64,000 nt of DNA from Verrucomicrobium sp. BvORR106 (GCF_000739655.1 NZ_BATR01000118.1:1-64000), one strand, 5' to 3'; shown: positions 52,331 through 61,549, counted from the stretch's first letter. Notes: a model not told the origin generated them from the sequence alone. Translations and numbers: made by a program.

Positions 52331-53359
52331 ATGTTGATGACCGCCCCGCCCGAGATCATGGAATTGTTGCTAGTAAGTGTCGCAGATGGCCCAGAGGTGA
52401 CGACACAGGTGGCGGTGGCTGGCCGGACCGCGTTTGGTGAAGCCGGAGTGAGGGCGGTGCGGGACTCGGAGGAACTGTTGCATGAACCTGCGGTGACGCA
52501 TCGCCAGATGGTGGTGCTGATCAGTCCAGACTCTGGCGTCATCAGTGCCGTACGGAGCGCGCAGGATCCGCAGCAGCTGCCTCGCTGGGCGGTCATGGTG
52601 CTGGATGATCCTGAACTTCTCACCTCGCCTTCCGGGCTGACCCGGGCGCTGCGGGATGCCTGGAAGATTTATGAGGGCGAGCGGGAGTACGCCCGGTTGC
52701 GTGGGGATCTCAAGGCCGTGGCCCGCCGGGTGAACCATGATCTACGTTCGCCTTTAGGTGGCATCACCACCACGGCGGAGCTGATCAAGGAACTGCTTGG
52801 AGAGTCCAATGCGGAGCTCGCTTCGTTGACCGATCCTCTGTTTGATTCGGCCCAGTCCATGATTCGGTTGATGGATCGTATCAGCTTTATGGCCCGGGCG
52901 GTGACGGAACGTCCGGCCAAGGCACCCGTGGTGATGATGGAAGTGGTGTGGGCCGCAGAGCAGCGGCTCCAGCGTGCACTCATGAGGAAAAAGATCTCCA
53001 TCCGCCATCCCGAGGGCTGGCCGGAGATCTCTGGCGTGGCCTCCTGGCTGGAGGTGATCTGGCATAATCTGATGGGCAATGCCATCGAGCACTCCGCGGC
53101 CGGAACTGAGGTGCAGCTTTTCTGGGAGCTCGCGGGGACCCGTGAGTTGCGTTTCGGCGTCCGAGATATGGGAAGAGGGGTGCCGGCAGCCAAGCGTGGC
53201 CAGCTGTTCTACCCCTTCCATCTGCTCCAGGTGCCCAACAGCCCGCATGGTCTGGGCCTCCCCATTGTACAACGGCTGGTGGAGATGCAGGGAGGGGCGG
53301 TGAAATGTGATTTCCCTGAATCCGGGGGAAGTGTCTTCTCCTTCACCCTGCCAGTCTGA
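52331..53359 (+). CDS. Sensor histidine kinase with degenerate receiver-like N-terminus
   Basis: 342 residues. The N-terminal ~110 residues look like a receiver fold but lack the phosphoacceptor Asp (the equivalent strand end reads 'MVVLISPDSGVIS'). HisKA follows with 'AVARRVNHDLRSPLGGITT' and HATPase with 'VIWHNLMGNAIEHSAAGTEV', 'FGVRDMGRGVPAAKRG' and 'PHGLGLPIVQRLVEM'. It is divergent to the phytochrome operon, about 215 bp away, and could feed into the same response regulator. Confidence 0.85.
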   Translation: MLMTAPPEIMELLLVSVADGPEVTTQVAVAGRTAFGEAGVRAVRDSEELLHEPAVTHRQMVVLISPDSGVISAVRSAQDPQQLPRWAVMVLDDPELLTSPSGLTRALRDAWKIYEGEREYARLRGDLKAVARRVNHDLRSPLGGITTTAELIKELLGESNAELASLTDPLFDSAQSMIRLMDRISFMARAVTERPAKAPVVMMEVVWAAEQRLQRALMRKKISIRHPEGWPEISGVASWLEVIWHNLMGNAIEHSAAGTEVQLFWELAGTRELRFGVRDMGRGVPAAKRGQLFYPFHLLQVPNSPHGLGLPIVQRLVEMQGGAVKCDFPESGGSVFSFTLPV

Positions 53360-53363
53360 GGTG

Positions 53364-53398
53364 CAAAAAAGCCTCCGCCACCCTGAGGCGACGGAGGC
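53364..53398 (-). terminator. Rho-independent terminator of the outer-membrane barrel gene
   Basis: Minus strand: GCCTCCG / CGGAGGC stem followed directly by TTTTTT, 26 bases past the stop at 53424. Confidence 0.85.
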
Positions 53399-53423
53399 GG
53401 TGCAATCACTCAACCAGGATTCG

Positions 53424-54035
53424 TTAGAACGCGAAACGAACGCCAGCGCGAATCAGCGTGAAGTCGCTGTCATCGCGTTCGACGAAGGTGTAGCGAGCAT
53501 CCGTAAAGATGCCGAAGTTCGGGCTGAAACGGTATTCGACTCCGAGACCGACATGGCCCTGAAGCAGGACATCATCTGTATCCCGTGGATCATCGTCATC
53601 TTCCACCCGGTCCTGAAAATCATCGAAGTCATCGCTGTCGATGTCATCCGCGTTGAAGGTGATGCCGATGCCCGTGAAACCATAGACAGCAAAGCCAGAC
53701 TCACCAAGCGGTGCCCGGAAGAAGACGTTGAAGGTGGCGGTGCCCACGGCGTCGCCTTCGGTATCGAAGAGCGATCCTTCACCCCCGATGCCGAACCAGC
53801 GGGTGATGAAATAGTTTACTCCAAGGCCGCCGCCGAAAGCGTCGTCACCGATGAGCCGTTCGTTGCCGGAACTGGTCACTCCATACTGGCCAAAAAGGTC
53901 AAACTGGAGTTCGTGGGCGTTGTAAAGGGAGACCGGGGCCGGAGGAGGCGTGATCACCGTGGGCACAGGCGTGCCTGCTATGGCAGTGCTGCCAAGGCCG
54001 CCAAGCGTGGCGAGGAGGAGGAGGGTGTTCTTCAT
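53424..54035 (-). CDS. Outer-membrane beta-barrel protein
   Basis: 203 residues with a signal peptide ('TLLLLATLGGLGSTAIA'), then short amphipathic strands: 'YNAHELQFDLFGQYGV', 'FGGGLGVNYFITRWFGIGGE', 'ATFNVFFRAPL', 'VGLGVEYRFSPNFGIFTDARY', ending in Phe ('IRAGVRFAF'), as barrels do. An Asp-rich loop of unusual density sits near residue 140 ('DSDDFDDFQDRVEDDDD'), which may bind divalent ions. No function assigned. Confidence 0.85.
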   Translation of the reverse strand: MKNTLLLLATLGGLGSTAIAGTPVPTVITPPPAPVSLYNAHELQFDLFGQYGVTSSGNERLIGDDAFGGGLGVNYFITRWFGIGGEGSLFDTEGDAVGTATFNVFFRAPLGESGFAVYGFTGIGITFNADDIDSDDFDDFQDRVEDDDDPRDTDDVLLQGHVGLGVEYRFSPNFGIFTDARYTFVERDDSDFTLIRAGVRFAF

Positions 54036-54101
54036 ATTGAGGTCGCGGGCTCTGGGTTGGAGTGGGTGGTTGTTTTTTGGTCGTTCTCCCTGTCTTGTGG
54101 A

Positions 54102-54827
54102 TCAGGAAGGAAGGGGGGTGCCGAGGTCGAACGGCGCGCGCATGCCTGCTGCAGCGTAGTGTATGAGGGAGCGGACCAACTGCTCTCCCGTAAGTCGGGA
54201 GGTGTGCGGCATTCCTGCCATGCTGGCGAACTGGCAGGTCTCAAAGCGGCTCCACTTATAGAGAGCATGGTGGAGGGTCCCAAACATGAAACTGGTGCGC
54301 CAAAACAGCTCCCTCTCCGGGAGTCCGGGAAGTGCGCGGAGGAAGTGGGGATTGAAGGTGGAAACCACCTCTGCAAACACTCCGACGAGGAAGGTCTCCA
54401 GCTTGGGATTGGGCTCCTGGAGGCACCGCCCCATCAGGCGGAGAAAGTCATCGGAGTATCCGCCCGTGCGCAACTCGTCCACCGACGGGCGGATGAAGGC
54501 ATCAAGGATGTCCTCAAGAGGAACAGGAGACCCACCGGCATGCTTGACGGCGGCCGCGAGGCGGGTCAGCCGATGGTCATTAAGCGGGGCCAGTCGGCGG
54601 AAGAACACCGCCTCTACCAAGCCGTCCTTGCCTCCGAAGTGGTAGTTGACTGCCGAAACGTTCGCTGCTGCGGCTTTGGTGATGTCGCGGACGGACGTGC
54701 CGTCGATGCCTCGCTCGGCGAAAAGCCTCTCGGCAGTGTCCAGAAGAGTGAGGCGGGTGACGGCGGAGGGGACCTTCGCGACAGCGGGTGGGTGGCTCTG
54801 GTCAGGAAAGGTGAGCAGGGTGGACAC
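54102..54827 (-). CDS. TetR family transcriptional regulator
   Basis: 241 residues from GTG 54827. The N-terminal TetR helix-turn-helix is standard: 'LDTAERLFAERGIDGTSVRD', 'ITKAAAANVSAVNYHFGGKD'. The C-terminal ligand/dimer domain is of the CerR-like (DUF1956) type in length and in its 'FMFGTLHHALYKWSRFE' segment. A palindrome lies directly upstream of the start, so autoregulation is likely. It may also control the divergent mechanosensitive channel. Confidence 0.88.
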   Translation of the reverse strand: MSTLLTFPDQSHPPAVAKVPSAVTRLTLLDTAERLFAERGIDGTSVRDITKAAAANVSAVNYHFGGKDGLVEAVFFRRLAPLNDHRLTRLAAAVKHAGGSPVPLEDILDAFIRPSVDELRTGGYSDDFLRLMGRCLQEPNPKLETFLVGVFAEVVSTFNPHFLRALPGLPERELFWRTSFMFGTLHHALYKWSRFETCQFASMAGMPHTSRLTGEQLVRSLIHYAAAGMRAPFDLGTPLPS

Positions 54828-54829
54828 CG

Positions 54830-54847
54830 TTCAAACAAACGTTTGAA
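54830..54847. promoter_or_regulatory. Probable TetR operator
   Basis: TTCAAACAAACGTTTGAA is an inverted repeat (TTCAAAC / GTTTGAA with a four-base AAAC spacer) two bases upstream of the TetR start codon, in the TetR/channel intergenic region. Position and symmetry fit an autoregulatory operator. Confidence 0.65.
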
Positions 54848-54931
54848 ATGAGTTTTAGTCAATCACCAACTGCAGCCAACTGCTGAAAAACCCGGTTGCC
54901 CCGAGGCCCATAGGTCTCTAAGGGTGATTGG

Positions 54932-57313
54932 ATGAAGCTGCTGGCAATCGCTTTCTGGACGGTCATGTGGGCGATGGCAGGGGTGGCTCAGCAGCCACCC
55001 AAACTGCCGGACATTGGCACCATGGTGAAGCCGGCCGAACCGGTGGAGCCGGTGCTGCCGGACTTCTTTCCTCTCGCGCAGGTCGCGGAGCAGGCTCAGA
55101 ACTCGGACCAGGAGATGGAGGCGCTCCAGGCTGATGCTGAGGGAGTGAAGGTGGAAACAGGGGTGACGGCGCAGCTCGGCAAGCAGGCCAAAGAGATCTC
55201 CGCACGGACGGCAGAAACGAGCGCCATTCTGGGGGCCAGTCCCGGATTGGATGCGTTGCAGTCCCAGGAAACGGTATGGGCGGAGATGCGTCGCTTGCTC
55301 AGCAATTGGCAGAGTGAGCTGGCTGCCCGCGCGGATCTCCTGGAGCGGCGGGACCAGCGGCTGGCCAAGCTGCTGGACACCTGGCAGAAGACCCTCGACG
55401 AAGCCAAGAAGGCCGGGGCGATGCCGGAGGTGCTCAAGCGGATCGGGGCCGTGATGGACCAAATCCAGAAGGCGCGCACCGCGGGGCAAAGAGCCAGCAG
55501 CGGGATCGTCGCCTTGCAAACCAAGGTGAGCAATGAAGACGCTCGTGCCAGGGAGATGCAGGTGGCCATCACCCAGGCGCAGAGCCGGGCGATGCGGATG
55601 CTACTGCAACCAGATGCGCCGATGATCTGGAAGCCGGACGCACTCCAGCGTTCTGCGGATGTGATGAGAATGGATGCCGGTGAGGCATTGCCCGTGCAGT
55701 GGTCTGCGCTGGGCGCGTACTTGCTCCGCCAACGCGGGGCGTTGGTTCTGCACGGGCTGATTGTCGTCGCGTTCTTTTTGCTCATTACCTGGATGCGACG
55801 TCATGTGGGACAATGGGCAGTAGGGGATGAGTCCCTGCGCGGTGCGGCCGTGGTCTTTGGCGTGCCCAAAAGCACGGCGCTGGTCCTGGCGGTGCTGGTG
55901 AGTGGCTGGATCTATCCTCAGCCTCCCCGCATCTTCTGGGCGGTGGTGGGAGGCGTGGCGCTCGTGCCGACGCTCTATGTGCTGCACCACCTGGTGGCGG
56001 GCTCATTGAGGAAGCTCCTCTACGGTCTGGCCGGCTTCTATCTCTGCGGTGTGGTCTTGAACCTCGCGGCCCCATGGCCGGTGCTGTCTCGATTCCTTTT
56101 CCTCGGGGAGACCCTGGCGGGTGCGTTGTTTTGCCTTTGGTTCTTGCGCCGTGCCACCAAGCCGGATGACACCTCCGCCCGGCTCTGGTCCATCTCCCTG
56201 CTGGCGGTGCGGCTGGCGATGACGGTGTTCGGGGTGGCCTTCGTGATGAACGCCCTGGGATACGTGGGGTTGGCCAGATTCCTCACGGCCGGCCTGTTCA
56301 AGAGCACCTATCTGGCACTGGTTTTGAATGCGGCGGTCAGTGTGGTGGATGCGCTGGTGGGTTGTTTCCTCCACTTCCGCCCGGTGGCGAAGCTTCGCGC
56401 GGTGCAGCGGCACCGGCCGATGTTGCGTCGTCGCAGCAGCCGACTTCTGCGCTGGCTGGCCGGGCTCTGGTGGGCCACTTCCACCCTGGATGTGCTCTCC
56501 CTGAAGCGGCCGGTGTTTGAAGCCATCGAGACTACGCTGACGAGCAACTGGATCCTGGGCTCAGCCACTCTATCCATCGGTGGCGTCGTCACCTTCCTGT
56601 TGATGGTGGCCGGGGCGTTCCTGCTCTCCAAGATCCTGCGCTTCGTGCTTGAAGAGGACATTTATCCCCGGGTGCGCCTGGCTCGGGGTGTTCCCTATGC
56701 GATCTCCACCATCCTGCACTATGTGATCCTTCTGGTGGGCTTCGTGCTTGCCGTGGCCGCCTTGGGCTATGACATGACGAAGTTCACCATACTGGCGGGT
56801 GCATTCGGTGTGGGGCTGGGCTTCGGCATGCAGAACATCGTGAACAATTTCGTCTCTGGCCTGATCCTGCTCTTCGAGCGTCCGGTCCAGGTAGGGGACA
56901 TTATTCAATTGGAGACGATCACGGGAGTGGTCACGCACATCGGCATTCGGGCCAGCATCGTCAAGGTGGGGGATGGCTCAGAAGTGGTGGTCCCCAACGG
57001 AAAGCTCATCGCGGATCGCTTCACGAACTGGACGCTGACGGATCGCAAACGGCGGTTGGAAGTGGCGGTGACGGTTGCGAAGGATGCGGATCCCCAGCGG
57101 GTGATTGAGGTCATCAATGGGGTTGCGGCGGACCACCCACTGGTGGTACAGGCCCCCGCACCACAAACCTGCCTTACTGAGTTCGTAGCCGGGGGCATCA
57201 AGTTCGAACTCCGGGTGTGGACAAACCGCTTTGAAGACGCCCGGCCCCTCAGCAGTGACTTAAGTGTGGCAGTTCATAAAGCCCTCACCGAGCAGGGGAT
57301 AGCCCTGCTCTAG
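54932..57313 (+). CDS. MscS-family mechanosensitive ion channel, large periplasmic form
   Basis: 793 residues with a signal peptide, then about 200 residues of coiled-coil in the periplasm ('QAQNSDQEMEALQADAEGV', 'LAKLLDTWQKTLDEAKKAG'), about eleven hydrophobic spans, and the MscS core: 'FTILAGAFGVGLGFGMQNIV' (pore helix TM3), 'FVSGLILLFERPVQVGDIIQ', 'IGIRASIVKVGDGSEVVVPNGKL' in parts, and the C-terminal beta domain ('DRKRRLEVAVTVAKDADPQR'). It resembles KefA/MscK-type channels that release ions under membrane tension. The nearest upstream gene is the divergent TetR regulator, which may control it. Confidence 0.93.
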   Translation: MKLLAIAFWTVMWAMAGVAQQPPKLPDIGTMVKPAEPVEPVLPDFFPLAQVAEQAQNSDQEMEALQADAEGVKVETGVTAQLGKQAKEISARTAETSAILGASPGLDALQSQETVWAEMRRLLSNWQSELAARADLLERRDQRLAKLLDTWQKTLDEAKKAGAMPEVLKRIGAVMDQIQKARTAGQRASSGIVALQTKVSNEDARAREMQVAITQAQSRAMRMLLQPDAPMIWKPDALQRSADVMRMDAGEALPVQWSALGAYLLRQRGALVLHGLIVVAFFLLITWMRRHVGQWAVGDESLRGAAVVFGVPKSTALVLAVLVSGWIYPQPPRIFWAVVGGVALVPTLYVLHHLVAGSLRKLLYGLAGFYLCGVVLNLAAPWPVLSRFLFLGETLAGALFCLWFLRRATKPDDTSARLWSISLLAVRLAMTVFGVAFVMNALGYVGLARFLTAGLFKSTYLALVLNAAVSVVDALVGCFLHFRPVAKLRAVQRHRPMLRRRSSRLLRWLAGLWWATSTLDVLSLKRPVFEAIETTLTSNWILGSATLSIGGVVTFLLMVAGAFLLSKILRFVLEEDIYPRVRLARGVPYAISTILHYVILLVGFVLAVAALGYDMTKFTILAGAFGVGLGFGMQNIVNNFVSGLILLFERPVQVGDIIQLETITGVVTHIGIRASIVKVGDGSEVVVPNGKLIADRFTNWTLTDRKRRLEVAVTVAKDADPQRVIEVINGVAADHPLVVQAPAPQTCLTEFVAGGIKFELRVWTNRFEDARPLSSDLSVAVHKALTEQGIALL

Positions 57314-57398
57314 ACACAGCGAAAAAAATTACCCTCAACGCAGGCGGTTCTGGCGATGTCCCATCTGATGACTCCCGAACTCCTGAATTGAGGTTTCT

Positions 57399-58100
57399 AT
57401 GGATGATAGCAGATGGGTGACACGATTCCGTCCGGCCGCCGGATGGAAAGCGGTCGTGGCGTGCTGGGTGGGCTTGAGCCTCGGTCTGGGGCTGGCCCTG
57501 GCCGACCCGGTGGTCGAGTTGAAGGAACTGGAAGCCAAGGCTCTGGCGGGAGAGGGGGCGTCGCAGCTGGCCCTGGCCCTCCGCTACGACGGGCGTGAAC
57601 GCTCCGATGACCGCGATCCGGTGAAGGCCTTCCATTGGTACAAGGAGGCTGCGGGCAAAGGGTATGCGGAAGCCCAGGCGGCTTTGGGACTCCTCTACAT
57701 GAAAGGGGAAGGAACTGTCGAAGACCAGGCCGAAGGGGCGAGGTGGTTTCGCCAGGCCTCGGAGCAGGGGGATCCAGTGGCCCAATTGAACCTTGCAAGC
57801 TGCTACGCCAATGGACACGGCGTTACCAAAGATCTCAAGGAGGCCGCACGGTGGTTCCGCGAATCGGCAGAGCGCAACGAGCCGATGGCCCAGTATTATC
57901 TGGGGATCCTGTATGGTCGGGGCGAGGGCGTGCCACAGAGTTACATCGAGGCCTACAAGTGGCTTACCGCTTCCGCCGCTCAGGGCGTGAAGGCGGCCCG
58001 TGCCAGTCTGGAAACGCTGGACTCGGTGCTCAGCGCCGGGGAACTGGAGGCCGCGAGGAAAGCGGCGGCCAGCATGAGACTTAGCCTCGTGGGACGGTGA
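57399..58100 (+). CDS. Sel1-repeat protein
   Basis: 233 residues. A signal peptide ('WVGLSLGLGLALADP') leads into Sel1-like tetratricopeptide repeats of about 36 residues: 'DPVKAFHWYKEAAGKGYAEA', 'LYMKGEGTVEDQAEGARWFR', 'CYANGHGVTKDLKEAARWFR', 'LYGRGEGVPQSYIEAYKWLT'. Such periplasmic repeats bind other proteins and are often regulators of envelope processes. No partner is indicated. Confidence 0.88.
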   Translation: MDDSRWVTRFRPAAGWKAVVACWVGLSLGLGLALADPVVELKELEAKALAGEGASQLALALRYDGRERSDDRDPVKAFHWYKEAAGKGYAEAQAALGLLYMKGEGTVEDQAEGARWFRQASEQGDPVAQLNLASCYANGHGVTKDLKEAARWFRESAERNEPMAQYYLGILYGRGEGVPQSYIEAYKWLTASAAQGVKAARASLETLDSVLSAGELEAARKAAASMRLSLVGR

Positions 58101-58167
58101 GGCCGGCCAGTTGTGAGGGGCGCAATCCTGCTTGCCTCGGTAGGGACGTGGTCCTAGCATCGCGCCC

Positions 58168-58950
58168 ATGAAAGTGTCCGGGTTCCGCCTCCATCGTCTC
58201 CACCACCTCACCGTCGCCAGTCTGGCAGCCGCCATTGGTCTGGCCAACAGTCCACTGGCAGCCCAAGCTCCCGCACCGGCATCTCCGACCGCGACGGCTC
58301 CTGCGGAAGCAGCCCTGACGCCGGGAAAGCGCCCTGACCCGGCCAGATTTGAAAAGGAACTGGCCAAGTTTGACGCTGAGTTCAAGGAAAAGCCTGTCAA
58401 AGGGGGCATCGTCTTCACTGGGAGTTCCAGCATCCGGCTCTGGAAGACCGCCACTGCGTTTCCCAAGCTTGCCATCCTGAATCGCGGATTCGGAGGGTCA
58501 GTGGCCAATGACCTGGTGGTGCACGCGGACCGGGTGGTGTTGCGGTATGAACCCAAGGTACTGGTGGTTTATACAGGAAGCAATGACCTGAACGCGAAGC
58601 TCAAGCCTGAGGAGGTTCTTGCCGACTACACCGCTTTCCTGAACCTTGTACACGAGAAGCTCCCTGACTGCCGGGTCATCGTGAATTCCGTAAAAGTTTC
58701 CGAATCTCGTCTCAAACAGATCCCTGCAGTGAATCAACTTAACAGCCTCCTGCAGGCTTGGTGTGAGGGTAAAAGCTGGGTGCGGTGGCTGGAGTCGATG
58801 AATTACTTGATGGATGACAAGGGTGTGCCCAAGAACGAGTATTTCCGCAAAGACAAACTGCATCTCAACGACGCCGGTTATGCCAAGTGGAACGCCATCA
58901 TAGGGCCTGTGATCAAAGAGGAATGGGCCAAGGCGGGAGGAAAAGACTAA
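58168..58950 (+). CDS. SGNH/GDSL-type hydrolase, exported
   Basis: 260 residues with a signal peptide. The SGNH blocks are present: block I 'IVFTGSSSIRLWK' (Ser 86-88 region), block II Gly in 'LNRGFGGSVANDL', block III 'VYTGSNDLNAKL' (Asn139) and block V Asp/His in 'KDKLHLNDAGYAKWN'. It would hydrolyse ester bonds, perhaps acetyl groups on glycans, in the periplasm. An Ala/Pro-rich linker follows the signal. Confidence 0.88.
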   Translation: MKVSGFRLHRLHHLTVASLAAAIGLANSPLAAQAPAPASPTATAPAEAALTPGKRPDPARFEKELAKFDAEFKEKPVKGGIVFTGSSSIRLWKTATAFPKLAILNRGFGGSVANDLVVHADRVVLRYEPKVLVVYTGSNDLNAKLKPEEVLADYTAFLNLVHEKLPDCRVIVNSVKVSESRLKQIPAVNQLNSLLQAWCEGKSWVRWLESMNYLMDDKGVPKNEYFRKDKLHLNDAGYAKWNAIIGPVIKEEWAKAGGKD

Positions 58951-59157
58951 GAAAGGCTACGCCGATTATTTGCAGCCGCGAACAACTGTTTGCTGGAGTA
59001 AAAAGTTCAGTTCGATTGATTAATGTCTTGGCACAGACGATGCAGTTTCATAATAATGAGTCGTCCTGTAATTCCATCCGAAATTCCTCGGAATAAAGGG
59101 TGGCTGAAGGGACGAGCGAACTGATTTGTCAGGTGTCGAATGGTGTTGTGTTGTGTA

Positions 59158-59191
59158 TGATGAAGGCGGTCTAGGTGGGCCGCCTTCATCA
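59158..59191. terminator. Long hairpin between convergent genes
   Basis: A 12-bp stem (TGATGAAGGCGG / CCGCCTTCATCA) with a ten-base loop lies between the SGNH gene and the convergent lipoprotein gene. T runs are weak on both sides, so it may be a bidirectional or rho-assisted terminator. Confidence 0.5.
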
Positions 59192-59195
59192 TTAA

Positions 59196-59660
59196 TCAAC
59201 GCTTGGACGGAGCTGGTCTTTGAAGCTCAAACACCCCGTTGTCGATGTCGCAGCGGTAAGTTGCCTTGAACTGGGAAGGGGAGGCCTTCCCCTCATAGTG
59301 ATAGACGCCGCCGACCAAGGCTCCGAGGTTCTGCTGCCCGGTCACCTTACCGCGATGGTCCACGAGATGACGGGCGGTGTAGCCCCCGCTGAGTACCTTG
59401 GCCCAGGTGGCGTGGTAGCGGAAATCGTAGGCGGTGTTCTTTCCTTGCTCCTCCACGCGGCTGACGATGGCTTTGAGCTTGCCGTGATGTCCGTTTTTCA
59501 GGCTGTACCAGCGGCCTTCCCAGGCACCACTCAGATCTTTGGGCGGGTGTTGGGCGTCACGCGTCGCCGCCTTGGTCCAGTCGCTTTGGTAACCCAGGGA
59601 GCAGCTTGAGAGGAGACTGGCGGCCAGGGCCAAGATCAGCAGGCTGAGGCGGGATGGCAT
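59196..59660 (-). CDS. Small lipoprotein, uncharacterised
   Basis: 154 residues from ATG 59660. A lipoprotein signal ends at the lipobox 'SLLSSCSLGY'. The mature part contains beta-like sequence ('SGAWEGRWYSLKNGHHGKLK', 'GALVGGVYHYEGKASPSQFK'), suggesting a small barrel-like lipoprotein. No family recognised. Confidence 0.75.
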   Translation of the reverse strand: MPSRLSLLILALAASLLSSCSLGYQSDWTKAATRDAQHPPKDLSGAWEGRWYSLKNGHHGKLKAIVSRVEEQGKNTAYDFRYHATWAKVLSGGYTARHLVDHRGKVTGQQNLGALVGGVYHYEGKASPSQFKATYRCDIDNGVFELQRPAPSKR

Positions 59661-59761
59661 GGTGGTAGGAAAGTGAATGAGATGAAGCGGGATGAACCAT
59701 GCACAGGCGCCTGCCAGAAGAACCGGCGTCTTGCCACGCTGCGGGTCGACCGCTAGGGTGC

Positions 59762-60577
59762 ATGCTGATGAATGGCGCAAGCGATGTCAAGGATCTGGTG
59801 GTGCTGGTGATGGGGGGGACGACTGGCCTGGGGCTCTCGGCAGCCCAAGCACTGGCGGACGGAGGGGCTCGTCTGGTCGTGGTCGGGCGGTCTGGAGAGA
59901 GCCTGGAATCAGCCCTGGCTGTGCTGGGAGGTGGAGCCTGTGGCTTGGCTGGCGACGCAGTCCTGCCGGAGACGTCTGAGCGTGCGGTGGAACTGGCAGT
60001 CCAGCGCTTCGGCCGCCTGGATGGGCTCTATCACGTCGCAGGAGGTAGTGGCCGCTCCAGAGGGGATGGGCCGCTTCACGAACTTACGGACGAGGGTTGG
60101 GACTATACCCTCGACCTCAATCTGAAATCGCTGTTCAACTCCAATCGGGCAGCCGTTCGACAGTTCCTCAAGCAAGACGATGGCGGCACCATCCTGAACA
60201 TGGCGAGTGTGCTAGGGTGGTCTCCCTCCCCGAAGTTCTTTGCGAGTCACGCGTATGCGGCGGCCAAGGCAGCGATTGTGGGGTTCAGCAAGGCGACGGC
60301 GGCGTACTATGCGACCCACAATATCCGGATCAATGTGATCGCTCCCGCGCTGGTGGAGACGCCGATGTCCCGGCGGGCGGTGGGAGACGAGCAGATTGTG
60401 CAGTTCGTTTCCAGCAAGCAACCGCTCGATGGCGGGCGGGTGGGGATTCCGGGGGACTTGGATGGTGCCGCAGTGTTTTTGCTCTCACGTCAGGCGCGAT
60501 ACGTGACCGGCCAGGTACTCGCGGTTGACGGCGGATGGACCGTCACGGAGGGTCAGTACGGCGGGTTATCCGAATAA
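59762..60577 (+). CDS. SDR family oxidoreductase
   Basis: 271 residues from ATG 59762 (ATG 59768 is also possible). The Rossmann glycine motif is 'VMGGTTGLGLSAAQAL', and the catalytic set is S149, Y165 and K169 ('SHAYAAAKAAIVGFSKA'). The C-terminus ends 'VTGQVLAVDGGWTV', the usual SDR tail. It would reduce or oxidise an alcohol with NAD(P). The ROK kinase follows 30 bp downstream on the same strand, so a small sugar-metabolism transcript is possible. Confidence 0.9.
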   Translation: MLMNGASDVKDLVVLVMGGTTGLGLSAAQALADGGARLVVVGRSGESLESALAVLGGGACGLAGDAVLPETSERAVELAVQRFGRLDGLYHVAGGSGRSRGDGPLHELTDEGWDYTLDLNLKSLFNSNRAAVRQFLKQDDGGTILNMASVLGWSPSPKFFASHAYAAAKAAIVGFSKATAAYYATHNIRINVIAPALVETPMSRRAVGDEQIVQFVSSKQPLDGGRVGIPGDLDGAAVFLLSRQARYVTGQVLAVDGGWTVTEGQYGGLSE

Positions 60578-60607
60578 GCCCGGTCCACATTGTATCAGCT
60601 TCCCAGC

Positions 60608-61525
60608 ATGGATCTCATTGGAATCGACATCGGCGGCACCAACATCAAAGCCGGACTTTTTGACAGTGAAACAGGGCAGTGCCTGGAGCGCGCCACGCTG
60701 CCTACCAACGACGGGGCCATTGTAGCTGGAGTGCCCGCCTGGGCGGAGGCGGTGAAGACTCTGATTGCTGGCTTCGAAAGTGCCAGAGGGCGCTCGGCGG
60801 TGCCAGTGGGTATCTCGGCCCCTGGATTGGCTGCGCGAGATGGACGCACCATCCAGTGGATGCGCGGACGCATGGCTGACCTGGAAGGTTTCTCCTGGGC
60901 CAACTACCTGGGGCGTGAGGTGCAGGTCCTCAACGATGCTCATGCGGCTCTGGTGGGCGAAGTTTGGAAAGGGGCGGCTGAGGGTTCCCAAGATGTGGTG
61001 ATGTTGACCCTTGGGACAGGAGTGGGAGGAGCTGTCATCGCAGACGGGCATCTGCTTCGTGGTCATCTGGGCAGGGCCGGGCATCTGGGGCACATCACCG
61101 TGAATTTCACCGGTTCGGGCGATATCGTCGGGACGCCCGGCAGCCTGGAAGACGCCGTGGGCAATTCCACAGTCTCCCTGCGTACTCAGGGTCGCTTTCA
61201 GAGTACCCGCGAGCTGCTGGAGGCAGCGCAAAGAGGCGATGATGTTGCCAAGGAAGTTTGGGATCGTTCCATGCACGCCTTGGCGGCAGGGATGGTGTCC
61301 TTGATAAATGCCTTTGATCCGCAGGATTTCATTCTGGGAGGCGGCATCGCGGCGGGGGCTTGGGAGTTGGTGATGGCGGGCATTCAGCCGCACTTGGATG
61401 CCTCGGAGTGGTGTCCTACTGGAGAGCGTGTCCGGATCGTCCAGGCAAAGCTGGGAGAGTGGGCTGGAGCTTACGGTGCCGCAAAAACTGCCAGTGTAGG
61501 CGGTGTCGCGCGTCCCACCCGTTGA
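60608..61525 (+). CDS. ROK-family sugar kinase without zinc cysteines
   Basis: 305 residues from ATG 60608. The phosphate-binding motif is 'IGIDIGGTNIKAGLF' and the ATP/sugar region 'LGTGVGGAVIADGHLLRGHL', 'GRAGHLGHITVN'. In classical ROK glucokinases and repressors the next segment is CxCGxxGC, which binds zinc; here it reads 'SGDIVGTPGSLED' and has no cysteines. The protein is probably a ROK kinase of the non-zinc kind and would phosphorylate a hexose. Confidence 0.87.
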   Translation: MDLIGIDIGGTNIKAGLFDSETGQCLERATLPTNDGAIVAGVPAWAEAVKTLIAGFESARGRSAVPVGISAPGLAARDGRTIQWMRGRMADLEGFSWANYLGREVQVLNDAHAALVGEVWKGAAEGSQDVVMLTLGTGVGGAVIADGHLLRGHLGRAGHLGHITVNFTGSGDIVGTPGSLEDAVGNSTVSLRTQGRFQSTRELLEAAQRGDDVAKEVWDRSMHALAAGMVSLINAFDPQDFILGGGIAAGAWELVMAGIQPHLDASEWCPTGERVRIVQAKLGEWAGAYGAAKTASVGGVARPTR

Positions 61526-61549
61526 GAGGGTGTCCAGACAAGAAAGAAC

